A DNA stretch of 64,000 bases, from positions 57,365 through 121,364 of the forward strand of contig CAKPPS010000002.1 in assembly GCA_934177795.1 (NCBI GenBank). Direction: 5' to 3'. Within the stretch, counting starts at the first letter, position 1. Each line of letters starts with the position of its first letter. The notes below the pieces were generated by a model. That model did no database searches and was not told the DNA's origin. It was given only the letters and a program-made list of their open reading frames with translations. Shown here piece after piece: positions 44,724 through 54,499 of the stretch. This DNA comes from an uncultured Clostridia bacterium (lineage in GTDB: Bacteria > Bacillota > Clostridia > TANB77 > CAG-508). The position numbers and the translations under genes are program-made.

Positions 44724-45706
44724 TTAAAATTCTGCTATTAAGCTTATATTTTCTACACGATAATGTCCTTTAGAATCTCTAACTACTATTTTTATTTTAT
44801 TTCCATCTACTTTTAATTTACTATGTCCCAATCATTTATGCTGTCGCCTGTTTGTTTAACTACCTTTAATTTCATTTTAGCCATATCATAACCTGTTAAT
44901 CCACTTCCATCTGTTGTTTCTATTTTGATATAAGCTAAGTCATTTTTATCAATAGAAAATTTTTTAATATCTACAGAATATACTCCTTCTACTATTTTCC
45001 CCTTAGAATCTTTAGTTGTATTTGTTAATTTTTTTGCTAATTGATCTGCATTCAAAGTTGCTATTGTCTTATTTGCATTCTTATCTGTAATTTTTATTTC
45101 CGCTTTATTAGAAGCAATTCCATTATAATCTAATAATATGAAATTGATTTTATTATTAGTATAACTATAGTGAACTCTCATACTTTTATTTGTTTCAAAT
45201 TTCCCATTGCTTAATTTTACTTTGTATGATATTTTACTTTTTAATCCAGATGTATCAGTTGTTATAAACGTTTGTGTTGCTTTATTTTTTGATGATAAAT
45301 CATTTTTAGTTAAACTATATGTAAGATTTCTAGAATTTTTTGTTAATAAATCTGTATTTTTTGTATTTGTTATATTAACCTTTATATTTTCTTTATCTGT
45401 GTAGTGTATGTGTTCTTTGTTTGTACATCCTGCTTTAAAACAAACTGTACCATTATCTACTTTCATATCACCTTGTACTATACTTCTTGCATATTTAATT
45501 TTTTTGTTATCATCTCTCACGCTAAATACAATTTTTGAACTTGTACTTTTCTTGATTGATGTTCTTGGGGCCACATTTAAGCTTTTTATTCCATATCCTG
45601 CTGTTAAAATCTTTTTTTGAGTTGATGCTGCTTTTACATTGTAAAAATTGCATCCTAAAATTAACATTAAACTAATTATTAGATATTTTTTTATACTTTT
45701 CATCAT
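44724..45706 (-). pseudogene. Secreted Lys/Thr-rich protein, frameshifted near the 3' end
   Basis: The frame from 45706 encodes a signal peptide (MMKSIKKYLIISLMLILGC, a possible lipobox Cys) and two or three repeated beta-type domains rich in Lys, Asn and Thr, then stops at 44813 after DSINDWDIVN. In the -1 frame the sequence continues for 30 codons (GHSKLKVDGNKIKIVVRDSK to LIAEF) to a stop at 44724, just before the terminator. One extra G in the GGG run near 44825-44830 would restore a single frame. The loss affects about 10% of the protein, so it may still be made in truncated form, or the base may be a sequencing error. Confidence 0.65.
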
Positions 45707-45845
45707 AATAATCACCCTCCTTTTTACCTTACTCTTTTATTATACCACACAATTCACATAAAATCAATTTATGGTAAAGCCCTTTGCTATTTTCAACCTT
45801 TTCACTCTTTAACACTATACTTGACGTATGTGATACAATATAAGT

Positions 45846-46760
45846 ATGAATACTTTATTTAGATATAATAAATTAAATGAATATTACAAAGAAAAATTTG
45901 GAGAACGTGTTTTAAAAATATGTATAAATGGTCACTTTACCTGTCCTAACAGAGATGGTACACTTAGCTCTACTGGTTGCATTTTTTGTAGTGAATATGG
46001 TTCTGGTGAACATTTAGATTCATATCATAATATTAGTACACAAGTTAGAAATTTTTTTAATAGTCCAAGAGCTAATAGGGCTAATAAATTTATAGCATAT
46101 TTTCAAAACTTTTCTAATACTTATGATTCTATTGAAAATTTAAAGCAAAAATATGACAGTGCTTTGATTGACTCTCGAATTATTGGATTATCTATAGCTA
46201 CAAGACCAGATTGTATTAATGAAAATATTGTACAATTATTACATTCCTATACTAAAAAATATTATGTTACTGTTGAACTAGGTTTACAAACAGCTAATGA
46301 AAACATTGGTCAAATTATTAATCGTTGTTATACTAATAATCAATTTACTCAAGCTGTTAGTTTACTTAATAAGTATCATATAGATGTTATTCCTCATATT
46401 ATGGTTGGACTACCTACTGAAAAATTTAGTGATGTCCAAGATACGGTAAAATTCATTAATACACATGATATTCAAGGTATAAAAATACATAATACTTATG
46501 TTGTTAAAAACACATATCTAGCAAAAATGTATTATTCTAACCAATATGAACCAATTTCATTAGAATATTATCTTTACTGTCTTACTTATATTATTACACA
46601 TATATCGCCAGATATTATTATTCACAGAATTTCTGGAGATGCTCCAAAAGATTCTTTGATTGTACCTGAATGGAATGTACATAAAAAATGGGTCTTAAAT
46701 GGTCTTGATAAGATTTTAAAAAATGACAATCTTAAGCAAGGAATTTTCTTTGATAGTTAA
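45846..46760 (+). CDS. Radical SAM protein, TIGR01212 (YtqA-like) family
   Basis: A 304-aa radical SAM enzyme: GHFTCPNRDGTLSSTGCIFC supplies the cluster cysteines (CPNRDG..GCIFC pattern typical of this family), followed by QNFSNTY, GLSIATRPDCI and VELGLQTANENIGQIINRCY. The substrate is not established as far as I know; an RNA target is often assumed. There is no ribosome site before the ATG; instead TACAAT ends six bases upstream, so the transcript may be leaderless. Confidence 0.9.
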   Translation: MNTLFRYNKLNEYYKEKFGERVLKICINGHFTCPNRDGTLSSTGCIFCSEYGSGEHLDSYHNISTQVRNFFNSPRANRANKFIAYFQNFSNTYDSIENLKQKYDSALIDSRIIGLSIATRPDCINENIVQLLHSYTKKYYVTVELGLQTANENIGQIINRCYTNNQFTQAVSLLNKYHIDVIPHIMVGLPTEKFSDVQDTVKFINTHDIQGIKIHNTYVVKNTYLAKMYYSNQYEPISLEYYLYCLTYIITHISPDIIIHRISGDAPKDSLIVPEWNVHKKWVLNGLDKILKNDNLKQGIFFDS

Positions 46761-46840
46761 CTTTCTAAGATTTATAGTGTTGGTTAGTTTTCTACTAATA
46801 GATTTTATGATAAAATTTAAATATTATGGAGTGTGATTTT

Positions 46841-48223
46841 ATGAATAAAAAAAATAATAGAAATGATTTTATTGCAGGTTTAAATCAACCAGCTTTTACT
46901 AAAGATGATTTAGATAAATTTAAACAAAAGCAATATCAAAAATATATGGATTTTTATAGAGATGAATCTACTCAAGAATACTTTCTTAATGTTGTGGCAG
47001 CTATTCTTTTAGCTTACCGTGAAAGATATCCTGATTGCTCTGCCAAAATACCTTGTAGAGAAAAATCTCCTACTAGTATAAGAGCAAAACTAGATGACTA
47101 TATTGATGAAGCAAAAAGTTCTTATAATGATAATGATGAACATTCTTTTCATATAAAACCTATAAAAGATGCTTTTGCTATGAAATTTATTTCTTTAGGT
47201 CTTCCTCCTATAGCTTATTCTCCTGATCCTGAAATTCAAGCACTAATAGATGAAAAAAATGAAAATACTAAGTTTCTAGGAGAAATGCAAAAATTTAACG
47301 CTCAAGTTTTTCCTGAAGTTTTTTCTAAAAAACTACCTAAAGATAATAACAATACATATTCATGTACCAAATTAGAATACTTTAGCAATTGCAAACGTGT
47401 ATTAGAACAAATTTTAACTTTGACTCATGCTAATGCTACAAATTTAAATGATTCTTACAAAAATTCTATTGATGACATTAATAATTGTATAAGTATTATT
47501 AAAGCTTCTGAAGAACAAGATTTATTATTAACTCCTAAAGATATACAAAATTCTAGCTTTAATTTTAATAAAATTTTAGAAGACTTTACATCCAGAATAA
47601 ATGATAAACTTGATTTAGCAATTTCTACTAAACAATTTAATGCATTATTCGAATCTAATGATATATTTGATAAATTAGGAATATCTCTTAATCCTGAAAC
47701 AAAGGAAAAGAGGACTAAATCTGGTTATGTTTCTAACTTTATATATCTAAATACTTTATTAGGTACAATTGAATGTCAAATTCAATCTAATCATGAATAT
47801 GAGGAAGGTAATCATGGTTACTCTGCTCATTATAAACTACGTGGAAAAGCCATAACGCCTAAACCTATCCCTAATCCTGAAGATAAAGAACAGATAAAAG
47901 AGTATATTAAAACAATAAAAGATACTACTCCTCAATCTTATGTTGCTAGAATGGATTGTAATAAAGATCAGCGTATCACTATAGAAAAATTCAATGATTA
48001 TGAAAATTATAGGAATTTAGTTTTTCAAGTTGCAAAAGGAGATCCTTTAGAAAAATTTCTTACAGATTATTTTTCTAAACTATATGCTATCGAAAACAAA
48101 ATCTTTAAGACTCAAAAAAATTCTTTTGTCTTTATTCCTTCTGATATCGAAGATTACATTGCAAGCTCTAAATTTGCTGATTTAAAAGGAAAATCTTCAC
48201 CTCAATTTGAAATAGCTGATTAA
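46841..48223 (+). CDS. Divergent RelA/SpoT-like nucleotidyltransferase-fold protein
   Basis: A 460-aa protein with scattered but ordered alarmone-synthetase motifs: CREKSPTSIRAKL (72-84) matches the RxKSPxSIxxKL ATP site; IKDAFAMKFIS (108-118) matches the xxDxxGxRxI metal site with Asp110 kept but the Arg changed; KSGYVSNFIYLN (293-304) matches GYxSxH with Tyr296; and IECQIQS (310-316) matches VExQIRT with Glu311. Between motifs 2 and 3 is an insertion of about 175 residues, far longer than in RelQ or RelP. No HD hydrolase, TGS or ACT domain. It could make or sense (p)ppGpp, or be a toxSAS-like enzyme. Confidence 0.65.
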   Translation: MNKKNNRNDFIAGLNQPAFTKDDLDKFKQKQYQKYMDFYRDESTQEYFLNVVAAILLAYRERYPDCSAKIPCREKSPTSIRAKLDDYIDEAKSSYNDNDEHSFHIKPIKDAFAMKFISLGLPPIAYSPDPEIQALIDEKNENTKFLGEMQKFNAQVFPEVFSKKLPKDNNNTYSCTKLEYFSNCKRVLEQILTLTHANATNLNDSYKNSIDDINNCISIIKASEEQDLLLTPKDIQNSSFNFNKILEDFTSRINDKLDLAISTKQFNALFESNDIFDKLGISLNPETKEKRTKSGYVSNFIYLNTLLGTIECQIQSNHEYEEGNHGYSAHYKLRGKAITPKPIPNPEDKEQIKEYIKTIKDTTPQSYVARMDCNKDQRITIEKFNDYENYRNLVFQVAKGDPLEKFLTDYFSKLYAIENKIFKTQKNSFVFIPSDIEDYIASSKFADLKGKSSPQFEIAD

Positions 48224-48242
48224 AATTTAAAATATATATTAA

Positions 48243-48292
48243 AATGAACTTTGGATTTATATAAGTACAAATCTTTAAGTTCATTTTTTCTT
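48243..48292. terminator. Bidirectional terminator
   Basis: AATGAACTT...AGATTT and AAATCT..AAGTTCATT type pairing followed by TTTTTC, between the convergent RelA/SpoT-like and yraN genes. Confidence 0.7.
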
Positions 48293-48303
48293 GTATATAC
48301 AAA

Positions 48304-48663
48304 TCAAAATATCTGTTTTATGTGATTTATCTTATTTTGATTTTTTAAAATATAAACTTCGATTGCATCTATTCTAATATATTCATTAACTAAATTGTTT
48401 ATAAATATATAATATTTCAATGCTTTATAAATGTGCTTTTTTTTATATTTATCTATTGAATCTGCTGGATTTCCATATTCTCTATTAGTTCTAGTCTTTA
48501 CTTCTATAAACACTAATTCCTTTTTGATGTTATCTCTTGCAATTATATCTATTTCTCCTTGATAACATCGAAAATTTTTCTGTAATATATTATAATCATT
48601 TTCTTCTAAGTATTTACATGCTAATCTTTCTCCAAATTCACCAATTTCATGGCTTATGTACAC
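48304..48663 (-). CDS. yraN: YraN (UPF0102) endonuclease-like protein
   Basis: A 119-aa protein with the Holliday-junction-resolvase-like fold of UPF0102: GEFGERLACKYLEENDYNIL, then CYQGEIDIIARD and VFIEVKTRTN, giving the E-D-ExK active site pattern. GTG at 48663 follows GGGAGG by six bases and overlaps the dprA 3' end by ten bases. Genes of this family often sit beside dprA and comM, as here, suggesting a role in handling incoming or broken DNA. Confidence 0.9.
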   Translation of the reverse strand: MYISHEIGEFGERLACKYLEENDYNILQKNFRCYQGEIDIIARDNIKKELVFIEVKTRTNREYGNPADSIDKYKKKHIYKALKYYIFINNLVNEYIRIDAIEVYILKNQNKINHIKQIF

Positions 48664-49647
48664 TTATATCCTCCCATTGATTTTTTTATTTTTCCTTCAA
48701 TTTCTAGTGCAAATAATATATTTGTAACTTCTCTTACTGATTTTTTAGTATTTTCACACAAATAATTTATACTTACTAAATCGTTTTTATTTTTTAAAAT
48801 TAAACTATATACTTCTTCTAGTTTGTCATTTTCTAAATTCATCTCTAGGTTTATGTTATTTTCAACTTTACTATTTAGTTCTTTCGAGTTCGATTTATTA
48901 CTTACGATTTTAGGTCTTATTATAAATTTATCTTTAATATTAAATTCTTGGATTGGGTTATCTAATGCTATTTTTAATTCTTTTAAAATATCTTTAGTAT
49001 CATTTACTAAGATAGCTCCATTTTTTATCAATTTATTTGTTCCTACTCCTTTAGAATTCCATATTTCGTGTGGAATAGCAAATACCTTTTTATTTTGTTC
49101 TTTTGCTAATTTTGCTGTTACACTTGTTCCACTTCTATATGTTGCTTCTATGACAATTACTCCTAATGCCAATCCACTAATGATTCTATTTCTTTTTAAA
49201 AAATTTTGCGATTCCCTTTCTTCATCTGGTTTATATTCACTAATAATTAATCCACAATTTTTTATTATTTCTTTATACAACCACTCATTTTCTTTTGGAA
49301 AAATTTTATTAAACCCACTTCCTAATACTGCTATTGTTTTTCCTTTTTGATTATAAGAATATTTATGTGCTTCAGTATCAATACCGTTTAGCCATTCCAC
49401 TTATTATTGTTATTCCAATTTGTGATAATTCTGAAGCAAACTTTTGAGTTATTACCTTTCCATTATCAGAACAGTTGCGTGATCCTATTATAGCTATTAA
49501 TTTATTTCTAAGCAATGTTATGTCACCTATTGTATATAGCCTTTTAGGTGGGTTTGATATTTCTTTTAATTGTTGCGGATACATTGTATCACTTATACTA
49601 ATTACTTCTACTATTATCACTCTCCCAATTTTATTATAAATCACCAA
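48654..49647 (-). pseudogene. dprA: DNA processing protein DprA, broken by one-base frameshift
   Basis: DprA loads RecA on incoming single-stranded DNA in transformation. The N-terminal piece (YPQQLKEISNPPKRLYTIGD ... IAIIGSRNCSDNGK ... TIISGMAKRY) stops at 49378, and the next frame resumes with NGIDTEAHKYS ... GRTIAVLGSGF-type Rossmann sequence, FLKRNRIISGLA and a winged-helix end. Removing one A from the AAA at 49387-49389 gives ISGMANGIDTEAH, the expected joint. Both halves are otherwise clean. The N-terminal SAM-like domain of other DprA proteins is absent. It overlaps comM by seven bases. Confidence 0.85.
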
Positions 49648-51168
49648 TATTTTCTATCTAAGCTTCTATATTGTATTGCTTCAATTATGTGAGTTGTATC
49701 AATGTTTTCTGAATTATCTAAATCTGCAATTGTTCTTGCTATCTTTAATATCCTCATATATGCTCTTGCACTTAATCCTAACTGTTTAAAAGCTCTTTCC
49801 AATATTTTTTTAGATTCTTTTGATAAGATACAATATTTTCTGATTAATTCTGTTGATAATTCAGAATTTGAAAAAATACCATATTTTTTATATCTATCTA
49901 GCTGCATATTTCTAGCATTATTAACTCTTCTTCTAATATTTTCTGATGTCTCTTCCTTTTCAAAATTTTTTAAATCATTATATTTTACACTTTCTACTTC
50001 TATATGTATATCTATTCGGTCTAATAATGGTCCACTTATTCTATTCATATATTTTTGAACTTGTTTTTCATTACATGTACATTCTTTTTCCTTTGAGCCA
50101 TAATATCCGCATGGACATGGATTCATACTTGCAACAAACATAAAATTACATGGATATATTACTGATGAATTAATTCTATTAATTGTAATTATTTTATCTT
50201 CTATTGGGCATCTTAAAAGTTCTAATGTTGATTTGTTAAATTCTGGTAATTCATCTAAAAATAATATTCCATAATGGGCTAATGTAATTTCGCCTGGTTT
50301 TGGTGTTTTTCCCCCACCAATTAAAGATGCATTTGTTATGGTATGATGTGGACTTCTAAATGGTCTTTTTTGTATTAATGGACTCTGAGGTGATAATAAT
50401 CCTGATATACTATGTACTTTTGTAATTTCTAGAGCTTCTTCAAAAGTAAGCTCTGGTAAGATACTTGGTAATGCTCTTGCCATCATGGTTTTTCCAGAGC
50501 CTGGACAACCGAATTAATAAACAATTATGCCCACCTGCTGCTGTAACTTCTAACGCCCTTTTTACGTTTTCTTGACCTTTTATTTCTGAAAAATCGAATT
50601 GATAATTTGAATTAATTTTTGAATTAAAATTTGAATCTTTTTGATTAAAAATTTTGATTTTTCCATTTAAATATTGTATTGCCTCTTCCAAAGTCGAAAT
50701 TGGAATTATTTTTAAATCTTCAATAATAGCTGCTTCTTTAGCATTTTCTTTAGGTAAAATAACTTTTTTTATTCCTAATTTTCTTGCTTCTATACAAATT
50801 GGAAGTACACCATTTACCTTTTCTATTGTTCCTCCAAGTGCTAATTCTCCTATAAAAATGGTATCTTCTATCTTCTTTTCGGATATTTTTCCCATTGCCA
50901 TTAATATTCCTATTGCTATAGGTAAGTCAAAAATTGAACCTTCTTTTCTTATATTGGCTGGTGCTAAATTGACTATAATTTTTCTACTTAAAAATTCTCC
51001 TACTGTATTTCTTATTGCTATTTTTACTCTTTCTTTTGATTCTTTTATACTAGTATCTGGTAATCCCACTATTTCAAACACAGGTATTCCCGCAGATACA
51101 TCTGTTTGAATTTTCACTTGATATCCTTGCAATCCATTTAATGCTATACTTTTTACTTCTGCTAACAT
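49641..51168 (-). pseudogene. comM: ComM/YifB Mg-chelatase-like AAA ATPase, broken by one-base frameshift
   Basis: ComM-type helicases aid branch migration in transformation. The 5' piece from the ATG at 51168 (after AAAGGA) runs LAEVKSIALNGLQGYQV ... GLPDTSIKESKERV ... AAGGHNCLLI and then goes out of frame; from near 50510 the other frame reads GCPGSGKTMMARALPSILP and continues to 49641 through RSPHHTITNASLIGGG and the CNCxNE-like CTCNEKQVQKY. Removing one C (complement of G 50511) restores LLIGCPGSGKT. The break lies just before the Walker A motif. The sensor and C-terminal domains look intact. Confidence 0.85.
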
Positions 51169-51325
51169 ATTTTCCTTTCTGGTATAATATAGTTTTTTAT
51201 ATGTTATCTTATTTTCCATTTTTTGTCAATTGTTTTCTATTTTTAGGATAAAAAATTTATTAAGCTTGCATTTTCTACATATATTGTCAAGAGGAATTTT
51301 TTTAGTCTATGCTATTTGGTACAAT

Positions 51326-51380
51326 AAAAGTATAGTAATTAATTACAATAGAGTAATTGATTATTATACTTTTTTATTAT
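51326..51380 (-). terminator. Probable terminator of hsdS
   Basis: AAAAGTATAGTAAT and ATTATTATACTTTT pair, with an inner AATTAC/GTAATT stem and T-rich ends, 125 bases beyond the hsdS stop. Confidence 0.6.
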
Positions 51381-51416
51381 GATTGTAGTGATTTCTATGT
51401 TAAATAGCCAACATTA

Positions 51417-51466
51417 ATACTGCTTAGAAATATAAGATTATAATAGATCTCTTATATTTCTAAGTA
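51417..51466. repeat. Structured intergenic repeat, copy 4 (ends only)
   Basis: CTTAGAAATATAAGATTATAAT joined to AGATCTCTTATATTTCTAAG: both ends of the full element with nearly all the interior removed, leaving a near-perfect palindrome of about 50 bp. Confidence 0.75.
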
Positions 51467-51504
51467 TTATTAAATAAAATGGCTCAAAACTATTATCTGG
51501 CTAA

Positions 51505-52770
51505 TCACTTAAACTTTACTTGTCCATTCATTAGTAATGGTATTAAAAATTCTCGTAAATCTTTTAATCTTTTTATTTCTTGATTATTTAAATATATTTT
51601 TTTTAATATATCTTTTGTTTTGTCATGAAACCTTTTTAAGACTTCCTCTTCTGGAACTATAAATGGAATTATTTGTATGTCATCATTATTAACCGCTTCT
51701 TGAGTAGCTCCATGTGCTAATTTATTTTTATATATCTCAAAAAAATTTGAATTAATAAAACAACTTACATATTCAAATGAAATATTAGTATTACAAGATA
51801 ATCCTAAAAATCCTGTTGAAAAAATATATTCCTCTATTAATTTTTGACTATATTCTCCAACCATTATATGTTTAATACTATTTTTCATTTTAGCAAACCA
51901 TACTGTATTAGCACAAGGTTGCATATTAGCCCTGCTTTCTCGATTATCAAATGTAATTTTATTCCCTGAAATAATCTTGTTTTTATCAACATCTCTAGTT
52001 GCAATATATGTTTTTTCATTTTTAAATTCTTGTATTCCTGGCCTTATTATTTTAGTTAACTCATTTTTCCCTAAATTTTGGACTTTCCAATTTATTGGTA
52101 TATTCTTTTTTAACGTTTCATTCCATTTCATTTTTCCTTTTGATTTTTTATACGGTTTGCCATATTCGTTTGGATAATCAAATTGTATAAACCAATAATT
52201 ATATATAATTTGATTCAATTTTTCTAATTCTTGATTTACTTTTATATTGTTTTCAATTTTATTATTTATTGCATCAAGAAAACTTGCGATTTTTCTTTGT
52301 TCTGTTAGTTCTGGAATCCATGTTTCACAATTTTTGATTTTATCTGGCGATGTATGTCTTATTTTTGTTTGCTGTGCAGCTGCACCTAGTTGTTTTTTTA
52401 TTATTGGAGATGATATTAGATAATAGGCAAATTTTTTATCTAGCACCTTTTCCCTAGGAATAATTAATGCTATATCTCCACTTTGAATATATAAATCATT
52501 TTCTGGAATTCTTGCTGTTTCACCTAATAATCCTGCTACTTGCTCTGTTAAAGGTGTTATTATATCTCCTTTTTTTAAAATATATTCTTTTTTTACTGGC
52601 CCTGTAAAATATATATCTTCTTTTGATGTGTTTTTTTTGAATCCCCCATTAGGATAATCAAAGTTTCCTAAAGTTAGTCGTACTTTGTCACCTTTTGTAG
52701 AATAAAACTTGCCTGATAAACTTGCACCTCTTTTTACATCCAATATTTCTTCCAGTTTCACTTTCTTCAT
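51505..52770 (-). CDS. hsdS: Type I restriction-modification specificity subunit
   Basis: HsdS sets the DNA target of the type I enzyme. The 421-aa protein has two target-recognition domains (about 1-155 and 225-375), each followed by a conserved helical spacer (TEQRKIASFLDAINNKIENNIKVNQELEKLNQ near 160-190, and EVLKRFHDKTKDILKKIYLNNQEIKRLKDLREFLIPLLMNG at the end). It is the last gene of the hsdR-hsdM-hsdS operon, 60 bases after hsdM. The recognition site cannot be read from sequence. Confidence 0.93.
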   Translation of the reverse strand: MKKVKLEEILDVKRGASLSGKFYSTKGDKVRLTLGNFDYPNGGFKKNTSKEDIYFTGPVKKEYILKKGDIITPLTEQVAGLLGETARIPENDLYIQSGDIALIIPREKVLDKKFAYYLISSPIIKKQLGAAAQQTKIRHTSPDKIKNCETWIPELTEQRKIASFLDAINNKIENNIKVNQELEKLNQIIYNYWFIQFDYPNEYGKPYKKSKGKMKWNETLKKNIPINWKVQNLGKNELTKIIRPGIQEFKNEKTYIATRDVDKNKIISGNKITFDNRESRANMQPCANTVWFAKMKNSIKHIMVGEYSQKLIEEYIFSTGFLGLSCNTNISFEYVSCFINSNFFEIYKNKLAHGATQEAVNNDDIQIIPFIVPEEEVLKRFHDKTKDILKKIYLNNQEIKRLKDLREFLIPLLMNGQVKFK

Positions 52771-52830
52771 TTTATAGTACTTACCTTCCTTTTTGCATAT
52801 ATTAAAAGAATTTATTATAATAAATTTTTT

Positions 52831-54477
52831 TTAATTTGTATTTTTATCTAAATTTGTTTCAAATTTTATATTATTAAAATTTGCGATAATTTCTTTTTCA
52901 ACAACTTTAGATTTATTAAACAATACTTCTAAATCATTTTGTATTTCATTTATTTTGTTCTCATATTCGTCTTTTGTTATATCTGTATAATCTATTTTTA
53001 CACTAAAATATCTTCCCGCTGATAATGAATATCCTTTTTCTTCTATTTCATCATAGGATACCACTTTTGAAAAATCTTCTTCTTCTTTTTTATTTAGAAA
53101 TATATCTATTATTTTTTCTATTTCTTCTTCTCTAAGTCTTTTCTTTTTATTATTTCCTTCCTGGTAATCTTCTCCCATTTTTGATGCATCAACTAATATT
53201 ACATCTTTTGACAATTTAGAATTATCAAAAAATAACACTGATACATTTGTTCCTGTTGTTGCAAAAACATTTGATGGCATACTTATACAACCATATATTA
53301 TATGTTCTTTTATAATATGTTTTAATATTTTGCCTTCCACTCCTGATTTAGCTGTTAAAAATCCTGTTGGTACAACTATTGCCCCTTTTCCTGTATCTTT
53401 TAAGGAATTAATAACATGTTGTATGAAACATGTATATATAGCCATAGATTCTAATTTTTTATTTGGAATATTGGGTACTCCTGCCCAAAATCTTGAAGGT
53501 TGATTAGCTATATCTTGTCTTGTATCTGAAAAATCCATTTTAAATGGTGGATTAGAAACCACATAATCAAATTGTTTTAATTCTGTTTCATTATCATTTT
53601 TATGATATGGTGAAACTAATGTATCTCCTTGTATTACATTATCTAATGATGAAACTAAATTATTTAATATAAGATTTAATTTTAACATCTTATTGCTTCT
53701 TTGAGATATATCTTGTGAAAATATTGTACACTTATCTTCTCCTACTTGATGTGCTAATGCAATTAATAAAGTTCCTGTACCTGCTGATGGGTCATATATT
53801 TCTATATTATGTAATTTTTCTTTTTTCCCTACTAGCAATCGAGCCATTATTGTTGCAATTGAATAAGGTGTATAATATTCCGCATATTTTCCTCCTCCTG
53901 CAGTATTATAATCTTTTATTAAATATTCAAATATTGTGGCAAAAAAATCATAATTTTTTTTAAATGCTTCTTCAAATGTGAACTTTGCTAATTTATCAAT
54001 TAGAGCTCTCGCAAATGGTGTTCTTTGATTTGAATCTGTTACATAAACAGTTAAGCTTTCAAATAATGGTATTTTAGTTTTCATTGTTGTCTGAGTAGAA
54101 AAAATATCTATATTTTTATTAGCTATATCTATCATTGTGCTATCAAAAAGTTCTCCAAAATCACCTTTAGATTGCTGATTCCATAAATTTGCTATTAGAT
54201 GTTCTGGATTCAATTTAGGTATATCAGGTGATAACCTATCTAGCAAATTTTCTCTTTCTTCATCTTCCATTTTTTCATACTCTTTTTCCCATTTATGTGC
54301 ATTTGCTATTTTAGGACTTATTTTCTTTAACTCATATCCGAATTTATCATTCATAAATTTATATAAAAATACTTGTGTTATTATTTTATATTCATTTCCA
54401 TCATTCCCCATTCCATAAGTCTGGCATGTGGCTTTTAAATTATCAATTAATTTAATTGTTTCATTTTTTATATCCAT
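52831..54477 (-). CDS. hsdM: Type I restriction-modification methyltransferase subunit
   Basis: N6-adenine methyltransferase. The 548-aa protein has an N-terminal HsdM helical domain, the SAM motif DPSAGTGTLLIALA near residue 232 and the catalytic NPPF motif in VVSNPPFKMDF near 312. GAIVVPTGFLTAKSGVEGKILKHI follows. AAAGGAG precedes the start, 22 bases after the hsdR stop. Confidence 0.96.
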   Translation of the reverse strand: MDIKNETIKLIDNLKATCQTYGMGNDGNEYKIITQVFLYKFMNDKFGYELKKISPKIANAHKWEKEYEKMEDEERENLLDRLSPDIPKLNPEHLIANLWNQQSKGDFGELFDSTMIDIANKNIDIFSTQTTMKTKIPLFESLTVYVTDSNQRTPFARALIDKLAKFTFEEAFKKNYDFFATIFEYLIKDYNTAGGGKYAEYYTPYSIATIMARLLVGKKEKLHNIEIYDPSAGTGTLLIALAHQVGEDKCTIFSQDISQRSNKMLKLNLILNNLVSSLDNVIQGDTLVSPYHKNDNETELKQFDYVVSNPPFKMDFSDTRQDIANQPSRFWAGVPNIPNKKLESMAIYTCFIQHVINSLKDTGKGAIVVPTGFLTAKSGVEGKILKHIIKEHIIYGCISMPSNVFATTGTNVSVLFFDNSKLSKDVILVDASKMGEDYQEGNNKKKRLREEEIEKIIDIFLNKKEEEDFSKVVSYDEIEEKGYSLSAGRYFSVKIDYTDITKDEYENKINEIQNDLEVLFNKSKVVEKEIIANFNNIKFETNLDKNTN

Positions 54478-54499
54478 CTTCTGCTCCTTTGGCCTCTAA

